From Trachythela sp. YZ-2020 (lineage: Eukaryota; Cnidaria; Anthozoa; Malacalcyonacea; Clavulariidae): a DNA stretch of 64,000 nt. Positions 8,776 to 20,889 of the stretch are shown here, piece after piece. Numbering within the stretch: position 1 is the first letter of the stretch; each line of letters starts with the position of its first letter. The position numbers and the translations under genes are program-made. The notes under the pieces were generated by a model that was not told where the DNA came from, did not search any database, and saw only the letters and a list, made by a program, of their open reading frames with translations. The stretch is taken from assembly GCA_016169945.1 (NCBI GenBank), contig JADLSH010000395.1:7530001-7594000 (forward strand), read 5' to 3'.

Positions 8776-10475
8776 TTCCTTGGGGTTCCTCAGGGTTCCA
8801 CAGGGTTCCCCAGGGTTCCCTTGGGGTTCCTCGGGCTTCCTTGGGGTCCCTTGGGGTTTCCTCGGATTTTATTATAATTTTTTTTCTTTTCCAAAGGCCA
8901 ATCGGGCTACTCGGACAATATTTATTTCGATATGCGGGCTTTTGCGGGACATATTTAGCAAGTCCCGTAGAAGTACTCATTTACGGGACCTTGTTGCGGG
9001 ACATATTTAGCAAGTTCCGTAGAAGTACTCATTTACGGGACCTTGTTGCGGGACATATTTAACAAGTCCCGCTCGAAGGGACGCGTTGGGGACGTCTTGC
9101 GGGACATATGTCGGGACGCGTTAAGATGCGTCCCGTAGCGACGTCCCGTAAGACTGTGCCATGGCAAGACCTACACATTTTGTCAAACGGGACCCCGGGA
9201 CGTCGCTACGGGACGCATCTTAACGCGTCCCGACGTCCCGTAAGACTGTTCCATGGCAACACCTACAAATTTTGTCAAACGGGACCCCGGGACGTCGCTA
9301 TGGGACGCATCTTAACGCGTCCCGACGTCCCGTAAGACTGTTCCATGGCAAGACCTACACATTTTGTCAAACGGGACCCCGGGACGCCCCAAAATATGTC
9401 CCGCAAGACGTCCCCAACGCGTCCCTTCGAGCGGGACTTGTTAAATATGTCCCGCAACAAGGTCCCGTAAATGAGTACTTCTACGGGACTTGCTAAATAT
9501 GTCCCGCAACAAGGTCCCGTAAATGAGTACTTCTACGGGACTTTCTAAATATGTCCCGCAAAAGCCCGCATATCGAAATAAATATTGTCCGAGTGGCCCG
9601 ATTGGCCTTTGGAGAAAAAAATAAAATTATAATAAAAACCGAGGAAACCCCAAGGGAACCCCGAGGGAACCCCAAGGTAACCCCGAGGGAACCCCGAGGG
9701 AACCCCAAGGGAACCCCGAGGGAACCCCTACAGAACCCCCAGAGAACCCCGAGAGAACCCCTACAGAACCCCGAAATGTTTACATCTACCGAACCGGACT
9801 CGAACCGGTGCCCCACATCGACCTCACATCGAACTCACATCGACCTCACATCGACCTCACATCGACCCTCACATAGAAAACAGTGTAAAAGCTGGACAAT
9901 ATGTTTAATAACTGTATATTTGTGTAAATAATTGTTATACCTAAAGGAATACATTGTTTAAAACGTTAATCTTTGTCTGTGTTAATTTATGCATGTATCC
10001 AAGCGTCACTAATTACTTATATTTTGGAGAGCTCCACAGAAGTTTTACAGAAGCTTCACAGAAGCTTCACAGAAGCTTTACAGAAGCTCCACAGAAGCTC
10101 CACAGAAGCTTTACAGAAGCTTTACAGAAGCTCCACAGAGGCTCCACAGAAGCTTTAGAGAATTTCCAGACAACTGCTACAAAATCCCACCAAACCCTTC
10201 CTCAAAGCAATAATATATATAGAACCGTGTTTCTATGTAAACTTGAATTTAAAACTGTAGATAAACAAACGACAACGAAGTAGTCAGAAATAAACTAAAA
10301 ACTGTAGATAAGCAAACGGCAGCGGTTCAAAAATGTCAAGAAAAAGCCATTAGCACTGCAGTGAGCTCAAATAAATTAATATAAGTCTGAATAAATTAAA
10401 ATACTTAAGAAATTATGACGTCATGGGCGGTGCTAAGCGCACCGCCCGCGCCAGAAGCCCCACTCTCCTACTACT
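8776..10475. mobile_element. Left-truncated fold-back element, copy 3
   Basis: Left minisatellite shortened and degenerate, core with the 92-bp GGGACGTCGCTAC repeat, full right arm. The right arm reads TTTCTAAATATG where copies 1 and 2 have TTGCTAAATATG, a variant shared with copies 5 and 6. Confidence 0.75.
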
Positions 10476-10626
10476 CCAGTAGCCAATCAAAACCGACTAT
10501 TGGTGAAAAATGCATAATAATTGAGTTTATCTGTCCTAAATGAAACGCGTACAAACTCGATCATATACAGGGCCTAGACAAAATTTAATAGGTAACTGCA
10601 TGAAAAATATATTTTATTGTACTCAC

Positions 10627-10903
10627 ATTGCACGTTGAGGTAAGCAGCCACTGTAACAGATTCTATATTATTGGTTGCGTTGCATACATAAACTCCAGCG
10701 TCGCTTTTGAACTTTTCCAATTGTAATGGTTCCCATGTCCTGACTGAGGAAGATGTTCGTGGAGTTTTGTTTCATAGCGATACCATCCTTAAACCACGCC
10801 AGCGTTGGAGATGGGTTACTGGTAGCAGTGCATTTGAAAGTAACGTTGATACTTCCTTCCTTCACTGTTTTATTTTGTGGTTTTATGGTAAACACTGGAG
10901 GCC
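10627..10903 (-). pseudogene. Ig domain exon, copy 3, frameshifted
   Basis: The splice sites match the open copies, but a T run reads T4 instead of T6 (10706-10709), so the exon is 277 bases. The frame is lost just before the second cysteine. If real, including this exon would truncate the protein; skipping it would keep the frame. Confidence 0.75.
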
Positions 10904-11152
10904 CTGGAGGAAAAAGTATTTAACTGTATTAAAGGGTTAAAAAGTCCAAATCTACTGATCAGTAATCCTATATCACATCAATTTTACATAATTATGGCTA
11001 TGCACGGAAAAATCGCGATGGGAATTTCCTCGCTAATCGATTATTCACTGCAAACGACAGACGACTTAATATCATCAAGAAGGGTGGTTCCAAAAATCGA
11101 AAATGTTAATTTATATAAACCGATAAAACAGGAAAATAAAGCAAATAACCAG

Positions 11153-11374
11153 GGGCCGGTTGCTCAAAAGCCGATTAATAGCCAGGATTAGCGCTAACCC
11201 AGGGTTAAAAAGTTAACCCACCTAGCGAGGTGGGTTAAAATTTTCATCAATTTTAACCCAGGGTTAAGTCTAATCGAGCTTTGTGCAACGCAAATTAACC
11301 CAGGTTTAAAATTTAACCCTGGGTTAGGGATTTTAACCCAGGGTTAACGCTAATCGGCTTTTGAACAACCGGCC
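11153..11374. mobile_element. Short inverted-repeat element, unit 3
   Basis: As unit 1, with two extra G at the left end. The sequence between it and the exon carries GCACGG and GTGGTTCC variants seen only here and in unit 6. Confidence 0.65.
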
Positions 11375-11408
11375 CCAGGTAGCTAACCAAGCTAGAACAA
11401 ACCAATAG

Positions 11409-12725
11409 TTCCTTGGGGTTCCCTCGGGGTTCCTCGAGCTTCCTTGGGGTTCCCTTGGGGTTTCCTCGGTTTTTATTATAATTTTTTTTTTTTTTTTCCA
11501 AAGGCCAATCGGGCTACTCAGACAATATTTATTTCGATATGCGGGCTTTTGCGGGACATATTTAGCAAGTCCCGTAGAAGTATTCATTTACGGGACCTTG
11601 TTGCGGGACATATTTAGCAAGTCCCGTAGAAGTACTCATTTACGGGACCTTGTTGCGGGACATATTTAACAAGTCCCGATCGAAGGGACGCGTTGGGGAC
11701 GTCTTGCGGGACATATGTCGGGACGCGTTAAGATGCGTCCCGTAGCGACGTCCCGTAAGACTGTGCCATGGCAAGACCTACACATTTTGTCAAACGGGAC
11801 CCCGGGACGTCGCTACGGGACGCATCTTAACGCGTCCCGACGTCCCGTAAGACTGTTCCATGGCAACACCTACAAATTTTGTCAAACGGGACCCCGGGAC
11901 GTCGCTATGGGACGCATCTTAACGCGTCCCGACGTCCCGTAAGACTGTTCCATGGCAAGACCTACACATTTTGTCAAACGGGACCCCGGGACGCCGAACC
12001 GAGAGAACCCCTACAGAACCCCGAAATGTTTACATCTACCGAACCGGACTCGAACCGGTGCCCCACATCGACCTCACATCGAACTCACATCGACCTCACA
12101 TCGACCTCACATCGACCCTCACATAGAAAACAGTGTAAAAGCTGGAAAATATGTTTAATAACTGTATATTTGTGTAAATAATTGTTATACCTAAAGGAAT
12201 ACATTGTTTAAAACGTTAATCTTTGTCTGTGTTAATTTATGCATGTATCCAAGCGTCACTAATTACTTATATTTTGGAGAGGTCCACAGAAGTTTTACCG
12301 AAGCTTCACAGAAGCTTCACAGAAGCTTTACAGAAGCTCCACAGAAGCTCCACAGAAGCTTTACAGAAGCTTTACAGAAGCTCCACAGAAGCTCCACAGA
12401 AGCTTTAGAGAATTTCCAGACAACTGCTACAAAATCCCACCAAACCCTTCCTCAAAGCAATAATATATATAGAACCGTGTTTCTATGTAAACTTGAATTA
12501 AAAACTGTAGATAAACAAACGACAACGAAGTAGTCAGAAATAAACTAAAAACTGTAGATAAGCAAACGGCAGCGGTTCAAAAATGTCAAGAAAAAGCCAT
12601 TAGCACTGCAGTGAACTCAAATAAATTAATATAAGTCTGAATAAATTAAAATACTTAAGAAATTATGACGTCATGGGCGGTGCTAAGCGCACCGCCCGCG
12701 CCAGAAGCCCCACTCTCCTACTACT
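11409..12725. mobile_element. Fold-back element, copy 4, inner right arm deleted
   Basis: The core breaks off at GGGACGCC (near 11996) and jumps to GAACCGAGAG of the right arm, removing the inner right arm, its poly-A tract and most of the GGAACCCCGAG array. Copy 7 has the same junction, so the two share one deletion event. Confidence 0.75.
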
Positions 12726-12876
12726 CCAGTAGCCAATCAAAACCGACTATTGGTGAAAAATGCATAATAATTGAGTTTATCTGTCCTAAATGAAGCGCGT
12801 ACAAACTCGATCATATACAGGGCCTAGACAAAATTTAATAGGTAACTGCATGAAAAATATATTTTATTGTACTCAC

Positions 12877-13153
12877 ATTGCACGTTGAGGTAAGCAGCCA
12901 CTGTAACAGATTCTATATTATTGGTTGCGTTGCATACATAAACTCCAGCGTCGCTTTTGAACTTTTCCAATTGTAATGGTTCCCATGTCCTGACTGAGGA
13001 AGATGTTCGTGGAGTTTTGTTTCATAGCGATACCATCCTTAAACCACGCCAGCGTTGGAGATGGGTTACTGGTAGCAGTGCATTTGAAAGTAACGTTGAT
13101 ACTTCCTTCCTTCACTGTTTTATTTTGTGGTTTTATGGTAAACACTGGAGGCC
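12877..13153 (-). pseudogene. Ig domain exon, copy 4, frameshifted
   Basis: The same T4 allele as copy 3 makes this exon 277 bases and shifts the frame before the second cysteine. Splice sites are unchanged. Confidence 0.75.
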
Positions 13154-13404
13154 CTGGAGGAAATATGTATTTAACTGTATTAAAGGGTTAAAAAAGTCCA
13201 AATCTACTGATCAGTAATCCTATATCACATCAATTTTACATAATTATGGCTATGCGCGGAAAAATCGCGATGGGAATTTCCTCGCTAATCGATTATTCAC
13301 TGCAAACGACAGACGACTTAATATCATCAAGAAGGGTGCTTCCAAAAATCGAAAATGTTAATTTATATAAACCGATAAAGCAGGAAAATAAAGCAAATAA
13401 CCAG

Positions 13405-13627
13405 GGGCCGGTTGCTCAAAAGCCGATTAATAGCCAGGATTAGCGCTAACCCAGGGTTAAAAAGTTAACCCACCTAGCTAGGTGGGTTAAAATTTTCATC
13501 AATTTTAACCCTGGGTTAAGACTAATCGAGCTTTGTGCAACGCAAATTAACCCAGGTTTAAAATTTAACCCTGGGTTAGGGATTTTTAACCCAGGGTTAA
13601 CGCTAATCGGCTTTTGAACAACCGGCC
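13405..13627. mobile_element. Short inverted-repeat element, unit 4
   Basis: As unit 1, complete, with two extra G at the left end and flanking CCAG. Confidence 0.65.
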
Positions 13628-13661
13628 CCAGGTAACTAACCAAGCTAGAACAAACCAATAG

Positions 13662-15304
13662 TTCCTTTGGGGTTCCTCGGGGTTCCTTGGGGTTCCCTCG
13701 GGGTTCCTCAGTTACCTTGGGTTCCTCGGGGTTTCCCTGGGGTTGGGGTTTCGGTTTTTATTATTTTTTATTTTTTCCAAAGTCCAATCGGGCCACTCGG
13801 ACAATATTTATTTCGATATGCGGGCTTTTGCGGGACATATTTAGCAAGTCCCGTAGAAGTACTCATTTACGGGACCTTGTTGCGGGACATATTTAGCAAG
13901 TCCCGTAGAAGTACTCATTTACGGACCTTGTTGCGGGACATATTTAACAAGTCCCGCTCGAAGGGACGCGTTGGGGACGTCTTGCGGGACATATGTCGGG
14001 ACGCGTTAAGATGCGTCCCGTAGCGACGTCCCGTAAGACTGTGCCATGGCAAGACCTACACATTTTGTCAAACGGGACCCCGGGACGTCGCTACGGGACG
14101 CATCTTAACGCGTCCCGACGTCCCGTAAGACTGTTCCATGGCAACACCTACAAATTTTGTCAAACGGGACCCCGGGACGTCGCTATGGGACGCATCTTAA
14201 CGCGTCCCGACGTCCCGTAAGACTGTTCCATGGCAAGACCTACACATTTTGTCAAACGGACCCCGGGACGCCCCAAAATATGTCCCGCAAGACGTCCCCA
14301 ACGCGTCCCTTCGAGCGGGACTTGTTAAATATGTCCCGCAACAAGGTCCCGTAAATGAGTACTTCTACGGGACTTGCTAAATATGTCCCGCAACAAGGTC
14401 CCGTAAATGAGTACTTCTACGGGACTTTCTAAATATGTCCCGCAAAAGCCCGCATATCGAAATAAATATTGTCCGAGTGGCCCGATTGGCCTTTGGAGAA
14501 AAAAATAAAATTATAATAAAAACCGAGGAAACCCCAAGGGAACCCCGAGGGAACCCCTACAGAACCCCCAGAGAACCCCGAGAGAACCCCTACAGAACCC
14601 CGAAATGTTTACATCTACCGAACCGGACTCGAACCGGTGCCCCACATCGACCTCACATCGAACTCACATCGACCTCACATCGACCTCACATCGACCCTCA
14701 CATAGAAAACAGTGTAAAAGCTGGACAATATGTTTAATAACTGTATATTTGTGTAAATAATTGTTATACCTAAAGGAATACATTGTTTAAAACGTTAATC
14801 TTTGTCTGTGTTAATTTATGCATGTATCCAAGCGTCACTAATTACTTATATTTTGGAGAGCTCCACAGAAGTTTTACAGAAGCTTCACAGAAGCTTCACA
14901 GAAGCTTTACAGAAGCTCCACAGAAGCTCCACAGAAGCTTTACAGAAGCTTTGCAGAAGCTCCACAGAAGCTCCACAGAAGCTTTAGAGAATTTCCAGAC
15001 AACTGCTACAAAATCCCACCAAACCCTTCCTCAAAGCAATAATATATATAGAACCGTGTTTCTATGTAAACTTGAATTAAAAACTGTAGATAAACAAACG
15101 ACAACGAAGTAGTCAGAAATAAACTAAAAACTGTAGATAAGCAAACGGCAGCGGTTCAAAAATGTCAAGAAAAAGCCATTAGCACTGCAGTGAGCTCAAA
15201 TAAATTAATATAAGTCTGAATAAATTAAAATACTTAAGAAATTATGACGTCATGGGCGGTGCTAAGCGCACCGCCCGCGCCAGAAGCCCCACTCTCCTAC
15301 TACT
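13662..15304. mobile_element. Left-truncated fold-back element, copy 5
   Basis: Degenerate left minisatellite, full core, and a right arm with only two complete GGAACCCCRAG units, a short array also seen in copy 8. Confidence 0.75.
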
Positions 15305-15454
15305 CCAGTAGCCAATCAAAACCGACTATTGGTGAAAATGCATAATAATTGAGTTTATCTGTCCTAAATGAAACGCGTACAAACTCGATCATATACAGGG
15401 CCTAGACAAAATTTAATAGGTAACTGCATGAAAAATATATTTTATTGTACTCAC

Positions 15455-15733
15455 ATTGCACGTTGAGGTAAGCAGCCACTGTAACAGATTCTATATTATT
15501 GGTTGCGTTGCATACATAAACTCCAGCGTCGCTTTTTTGAACTTTTCCAATTGTAATGGTTCCCATGTCCTGACTGAGGAAGATGTTCGTGGAGTTTTGT
15601 TTCATAGCGATACCATCCTTAAACCACGCCAGCGTTGGAGATGGGTTACTGGTAGCAGTGCATTTGAAAGTAACGTTGATACTTCCTTCCTTCACTGTTT
15701 TATTTTGTGGTTTTATGGTAAACACTGGAGGCC
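15455..15733 (-). CDS. Ig (I-set) domain exon, copy 5
   Basis: Open 279-base phase 1-1 exon with translation identical to copy 2. The acceptor tract reads CTTTCTTCCTCCAG. Confidence 0.85.
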
Positions 15734-15986
15734 CTGGAGGAAGAAAGTATTTAACTGTATTAAAGGGTTAAAAAAAAGTCCAAATCTACTGATCAGTAAT
15801 CCTATATCACATCAATTTTACATAATTATGGCTATGCGCGGAAAAATCGCGATGGGAATTTCCTCGCTAATCGATTATTCACTGCAAACGACAGACGACT
15901 TAATATCATCAAGAAGGGTGCTTCCAAAAATCGAAAATGTTAATTTATATAAACCGATAAAACAGGAAAATAAAGCAAATAACCAG

Positions 15987-16208
15987 GGCCGGTTGCTCAA
16001 AAGCCGATTAATAGCCAGGATTAGCGCTAACCCAGGGTTAAAAAGTTAACCCACCTAGCTAGGTGGGTTAAAATTTTCATCAATTTTAACCCTGGGTTAA
16101 GACTAATCGAGCTTTGTGCAACGCAAATTAACCCAGGTTTAAAATTTAACCCTGGGTTAGGGATTTTTAACCCAGGGTTAACGCTAATCGGCTTTTGAAC
16201 AACCGGCC
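15987..16208. mobile_element. Short inverted-repeat element, unit 5
   Basis: As unit 1, flanked by CCAG. Confidence 0.65.
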
Positions 16209-16242
16209 CCAGGTAGCTAACCAAGCTAGAACAAACCAATAG

Positions 16243-17899
16243 TTCCTTGGGGTTCCTCAGGGTTCCTTTGGGTTCCTCGGCTTCCCTTTGGGGTTCCCTT
16301 TGGGGTTTCTCGGTTTTTATTATAATTTTTTTTTTTTTTTCCAAAGGCCAATCGGGCTACTCAGACAATATTTATTTCGATATGCGGGCTTTGCGGGACA
16401 TATTTAGCAAGTCCCGTAGAAGTACTCATTTACGGGACCTTGTTGCGGGACATATTTAGCAAGTCCCGTAGAAGTACTCATTTACGGGACCTTGTTGCGG
16501 GACATATTTAACAAGTCCCGATCGAAGGGACGCGTTGGGGACGTCTTGCGGGACATATGTCGGGACGCGTTAAGATGCGTCCCGTAGCGACGTCCCGTAA
16601 GACTGTGCCATGGCAAGACCTACACATTTTGTCAAACGGGACCCCGGGACGTCGCTACGGGACGCATCTTAACGCGTCCCGACGTCCCGTAAGACTGTTC
16701 CATGGCAACACCTACAAATTTTGTCAAACGGGACCCCGGGACGTCGCTATGGGACGCATCTTAACGCGTCCCGACGTCCCGTAAGACTGTTCCATGGCAA
16801 GACCTACACATTTTGTCAAACGGGACCCCGGGACGCCCCAAAATATGTCCCGCAAGACGTCCCCAACGCGTCCTTTCGAGCGGGACTTGTTAAATATGTC
16901 CCGCAACAAGGTCCCGTAAATGAGTACTTCTACGGACTTGCTAAATATGTCCCGCAACAAGGTCCTGTAAATGAGTACTTCTACGGGACTTTCTAAATAT
17001 GTCCCGCAAAAAGCCCGCATATCGAAATAAATATTGTCCGAGTGGCCCGATTGGCCTTTGGAGAAAAAATAAAATTATAATAAAACCGAGGAAACCCCAG
17101 AGGGAACCCCGAGGGAACCCCGAGGGAACCCCCCTAAGGAACCCCGAGGAACCCCTACAGAACCCCAGAGAACCCGAGAGAACCCCTACAGAACCCCGAA
17201 ATGTTTACATCTACCGAACCGGACTCGAACCGGTGCCCCACATCGACCTCACATCGAACTCACATCGACCTCACATCGACCTCACATCGACCCTCACATA
17301 GAAAACAGTGTAAAAGCTGGACAATATGTTTAATAACTGTATATTTGTGTAAATAATTGTTATACCTAAAGGAATACATTGTTTAAAACGTTAATCTTTG
17401 TCTGTGTTAATTTATGCATGTATCCAAGCGTCACTAATTACTTATATTTTGGAGAGCTCCACAGAAGTTTTACAGAAGCTTCACAGAAGCTTCACAGAAG
17501 CTTTACAGAAGCTCCACAGAAGCTCCACAGAAGCTTTACAGAAGCTTTACAGAAGCTCCACAGAAGCTCCACAGAAGCTTTAGAGAATTTCCAGACAACT
17601 GCTACAAAATCCCACCAAACCCTTCCTCAAAGCAATAATATATATAGAACCGTGTTTCTATGTAAACTTGAATTAAAAACTGTAGATAAACAAACGACAA
17701 CGAAGTAGTCAGAAATAAACTAAAAACTGTAGATAAGCAAACGGCAGCGGTTCAAATTGTCAAGAAAAAGCCATTAGCACTGCAGTGAGCTCAAATAAAT
17801 TAATATAAGTCTGAATAAATTAAAATACTTAAGAAATTATGACGTCATGGGCGGTGCTAAGCGCACCGCCCGCGCCAGAAGCCCCACTCTCCTACTACT
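16243..17899. mobile_element. Left-truncated fold-back element, copy 6
   Basis: Full core and right arm with several single-base losses in the CGGGAC hairpins. Shares the TTTCTAAATATG variant with copies 3 and 5. Confidence 0.75.
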
Positions 17900-18050
17900 C
17901 CAGTAGCCAATCAAAACCGACTATTGGTGAAAAATGCATAATAATTGAGTTTATCTGTCCTAAATGAAACGCGTACAAACTCGATCATATACAGGGCCTA
18001 GACAAAATTTAATAGGTAACTGCATGAAAAATATATTTTATTGTACTCAC

Positions 18051-18329
18051 ATTGCACGTTGAGGTAAGCAGCCACTGTAACAGATTCTATATTATTGGTT
18101 GCGTTGCATACATAAACTCCAGCGTCGCTTTTTTGAACTTTTCCAATTGTAATGGTTCCCATGTCCTGACTGAGGAAGATGTTCGTGGAGTTTTGTTTCA
18201 TAGCGATACCATCCTTAAACCACGCCAGCGTTGGAGATGGGTTACTGGTAGCAGTGCATTTGAAAGTAACGTTGATACTTCCTTCCTTCACTGTTTTATT
18301 TTGTGGTTTTATGGTAAACACTGGAGGCC
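18051..18329 (-). CDS. Ig (I-set) domain exon, copy 6
   Basis: Open 279-base phase 1-1 exon with translation identical to copy 2. Confidence 0.85.
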
Positions 18330-18579
18330 CTGGAGGAAAAAGTATTTAACTGTATTAAAGGGTTAAAAAAGTCCAAATCTACTGATCAGTAATCCTATAT
18401 CACATCAATTTTACATAATTATGGCTATGCACGGAAAAATCGCGATGGGAATTTCCTCGCTAATCGATTATTCACTGCAAACGACAGACGACTTAATATC
18501 ATCAAGAAGGGTGGTTCCAAAAATCGAAAATGTTAATTTATATAAACCGATAAAACAGGAAAATAAAGCAAATAACCAG

Positions 18580-18742
18580 GGCCGGTTGCTCAAAAGCCGA
18601 TTAATAGCCAGGATTAGCGCTAACCCAGGGTTAAAGTTAACCCACCTAGCTAGGTGGGTTAAAATTTTCATCAATTTTAACCCTGGGTTAAGACTAATCG
18701 AGCTTTGTGCAACGCAAATTAACCCAGGTTTAAAATTTAACC
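18580..18742. mobile_element. Short inverted-repeat element, unit 6, truncated
   Basis: The left part matches unit 1, but it breaks off after AAATTTAACC and runs directly into fold-back sequence (TTGTTGCGGG), so the right end and the usual unit border are missing. Confidence 0.65.
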
Positions 18743-19955
18743 TTGTTGCGGGATATTTAACCAGGGACCCCGGGACGTCGCTACGGGACGCATCTTAACG
18801 GTCCTGACGTCGTAAGACTGTTCCATGGCAAGACCTACATATGTCAACGGACGGGACGTCGCTATGGGACGCATCTTAACGCGTCCCGACGTCCCGTAAG
18901 ACTGTTCCATGGCAAGACCTACACATTTTGTCAAACGGGACCCCGGGACGTTAAGATGCGTCCGTAGCGACGTCCCGTAAGACTGTCCCGCAAGACCTAC
19001 ACATTTTGTCAACAAGGTCCCGTAAATGGGACGTCGCTGGGACGCATCTTAACGCAAAAGTCCCGACGTATCGAAATAAATATTGTCCATGGCCTTGAAC
19101 ACCTACAAATTTTTAAAAACGGGACCCCGGGACGTCGCTATGGGACGCATCTTAACGCGTCCCGACGTCCCGTAAGACTGTTCCATGGCAAGAACACATT
19201 TTGTCAAACGGGACCCCGGGACGCCGAACCGAGAGAACCCCTACAGAACCCCGAAATGTTTACATCTACCGAACCGGACTCGAACCGGTGCCCCACATCG
19301 ACCTCACATCGAACTCACATCGACCTCACATCGACCTCACATCGACCCTCACATAGAAAACAGTGTAAAAGCTGGAAAATATGTTTAATAACTGTATATT
19401 TGTGTAAATAATTGTTATACCTAAAGGAATACATTGTTTAAAACGTTAATCTTTGTCTGTGTTAATTTATGCATGTATCCAAGCGTCACTAATTACTTAT
19501 ATTTTGGAGAGGTCCACAGAAGTTTTACCGAAGCTTCACAGAAGCTTCACAGAAGCTTTACAGAAGCTCCACAGAAGCTCCACAGAAGCTTTACAGAAGC
19601 TTTACAGAAGCTCCACAGAAGCTCCACAGAAGCTTTAGAGAATTTCCAGACAACTGCTACAAAATCCCACCAAACCCTTCCTCAAAGCAATAATATATAT
19701 AGAACCGTGTTTCTATGTAAACTTGAATTAAAAACTGTAGATAAACAAACGACAACGAAGTAGTCAGAAATAAACTAAAAACTGTAGATAAGCAAACGGC
19801 AGCGGTTCAAAAATGTCAAGAAAAAGCCATTAGCACTGCAGTGAGCTCAAATAAATTAATATAAGTCTGAATAAATTAAAATACTTAAGAAATTATGACG
19901 TCATGGGCGGTGCTAAGCGCACCGCCCGCGCCAGAAGCCCCACTCTCCTACTACT
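18743..19955. mobile_element. Fold-back element, copy 7, scrambled core
   Basis: No left minisatellite. The 92-bp core repeat recurs several times with internal losses and small jumps (18770-19215), then the same GGGACGCC/GAACCGAGAG junction as copy 4 leads into an intact outer right arm. It looks like a mosaic made by repeated template switching or rearrangement in the hairpin core. Confidence 0.7.
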
Positions 19956-20106
19956 CCAGTAGCCAATCAAAACCGACTATTGGTGAAAAATGCATAATAA
20001 TTGAGTTTATCTGTCCTAAATGAAACGCGTACAAACTCGATCATATACAGGGCCTAGACAAAATTTAATAGGTAACTGCATGAAAAATATATTTTATTGT
20101 ACTCAC

Positions 20107-20384
20107 ATTGCACGTTGAGGTAAGCAGCCACTGTAACAGATTCTATATTATTGGTTGCGTTGCATACATAAACTCCAGCTTCGCTTTTTGAACTTTTCCA
20201 ATTGTAATGGTTCCCATGTCCTGACTGAGGAAGATGTTCGTGGAGTTTTGTTTCATAGCGATACCATCCTTAAACCACGCCAGCGTTGGAGATGGGTTAC
20301 TGGTAGCAGTGCATTTGAAAGTAACGTTGATACTTCCTTCCTTCACTGTTTTATTTTGTGGTTTTATGGTAAACACTGGAGGCC
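20107..20384 (-). pseudogene. Ig domain exon, copy 7, frameshifted
   Basis: A T5 run instead of T6 makes the exon 278 bases, a one-base frameshift before the second cysteine. It also has a private change (AGCTTCGC for AGCGTCGC). Splice sites are intact. Confidence 0.75.
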
Positions 20385-20634
20385 CTGGAGGAAAAAGTAT
20401 TTAACTGTATTAAAGGGTTAAAAAAGTCCAAATCTACTGATCAGTAATCCTATATCACATCAATTTTACATAATTATGGCTATGCGCGGAAAAATCGCGA
20501 TGGGAATTTCCTCGCTAATCGATTATTCACTGCAAACGACAGACGACTTAATATCATCAAGAAGGGTGCTTCCAAAAATCGAAAATGTTAATTTATATAA
20601 ACCGATAAAACAGGAAAATAAAGCAAATAACCAG

Positions 20635-20856
20635 GGCCGGTTGCTCAAAAGCCGATTAATAGCCAGGATTAGCGCTAACCCAGGGTTAAAAAGTTAACCC
20701 ACCTAGCTAGGTGGGTTAAAATTTTCATCAATTTTAACCCTGGGTTAAGACTAATCGAGCTTTGTGCAACGCAAATTAACCCAGGTTTAAAATTTAACCC
20801 TGGGTTAGGGATTTTTAACCCAGGGTTAACGCTAATCGGCTTTTGAACAACCGGCC
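20635..20856. mobile_element. Short inverted-repeat element, unit 7
   Basis: As unit 1, flanked by CCAG. Confidence 0.65.
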
Positions 20857-20889
20857 CCAGGTAACTAACCAAGCTAGAACAAACCAATA

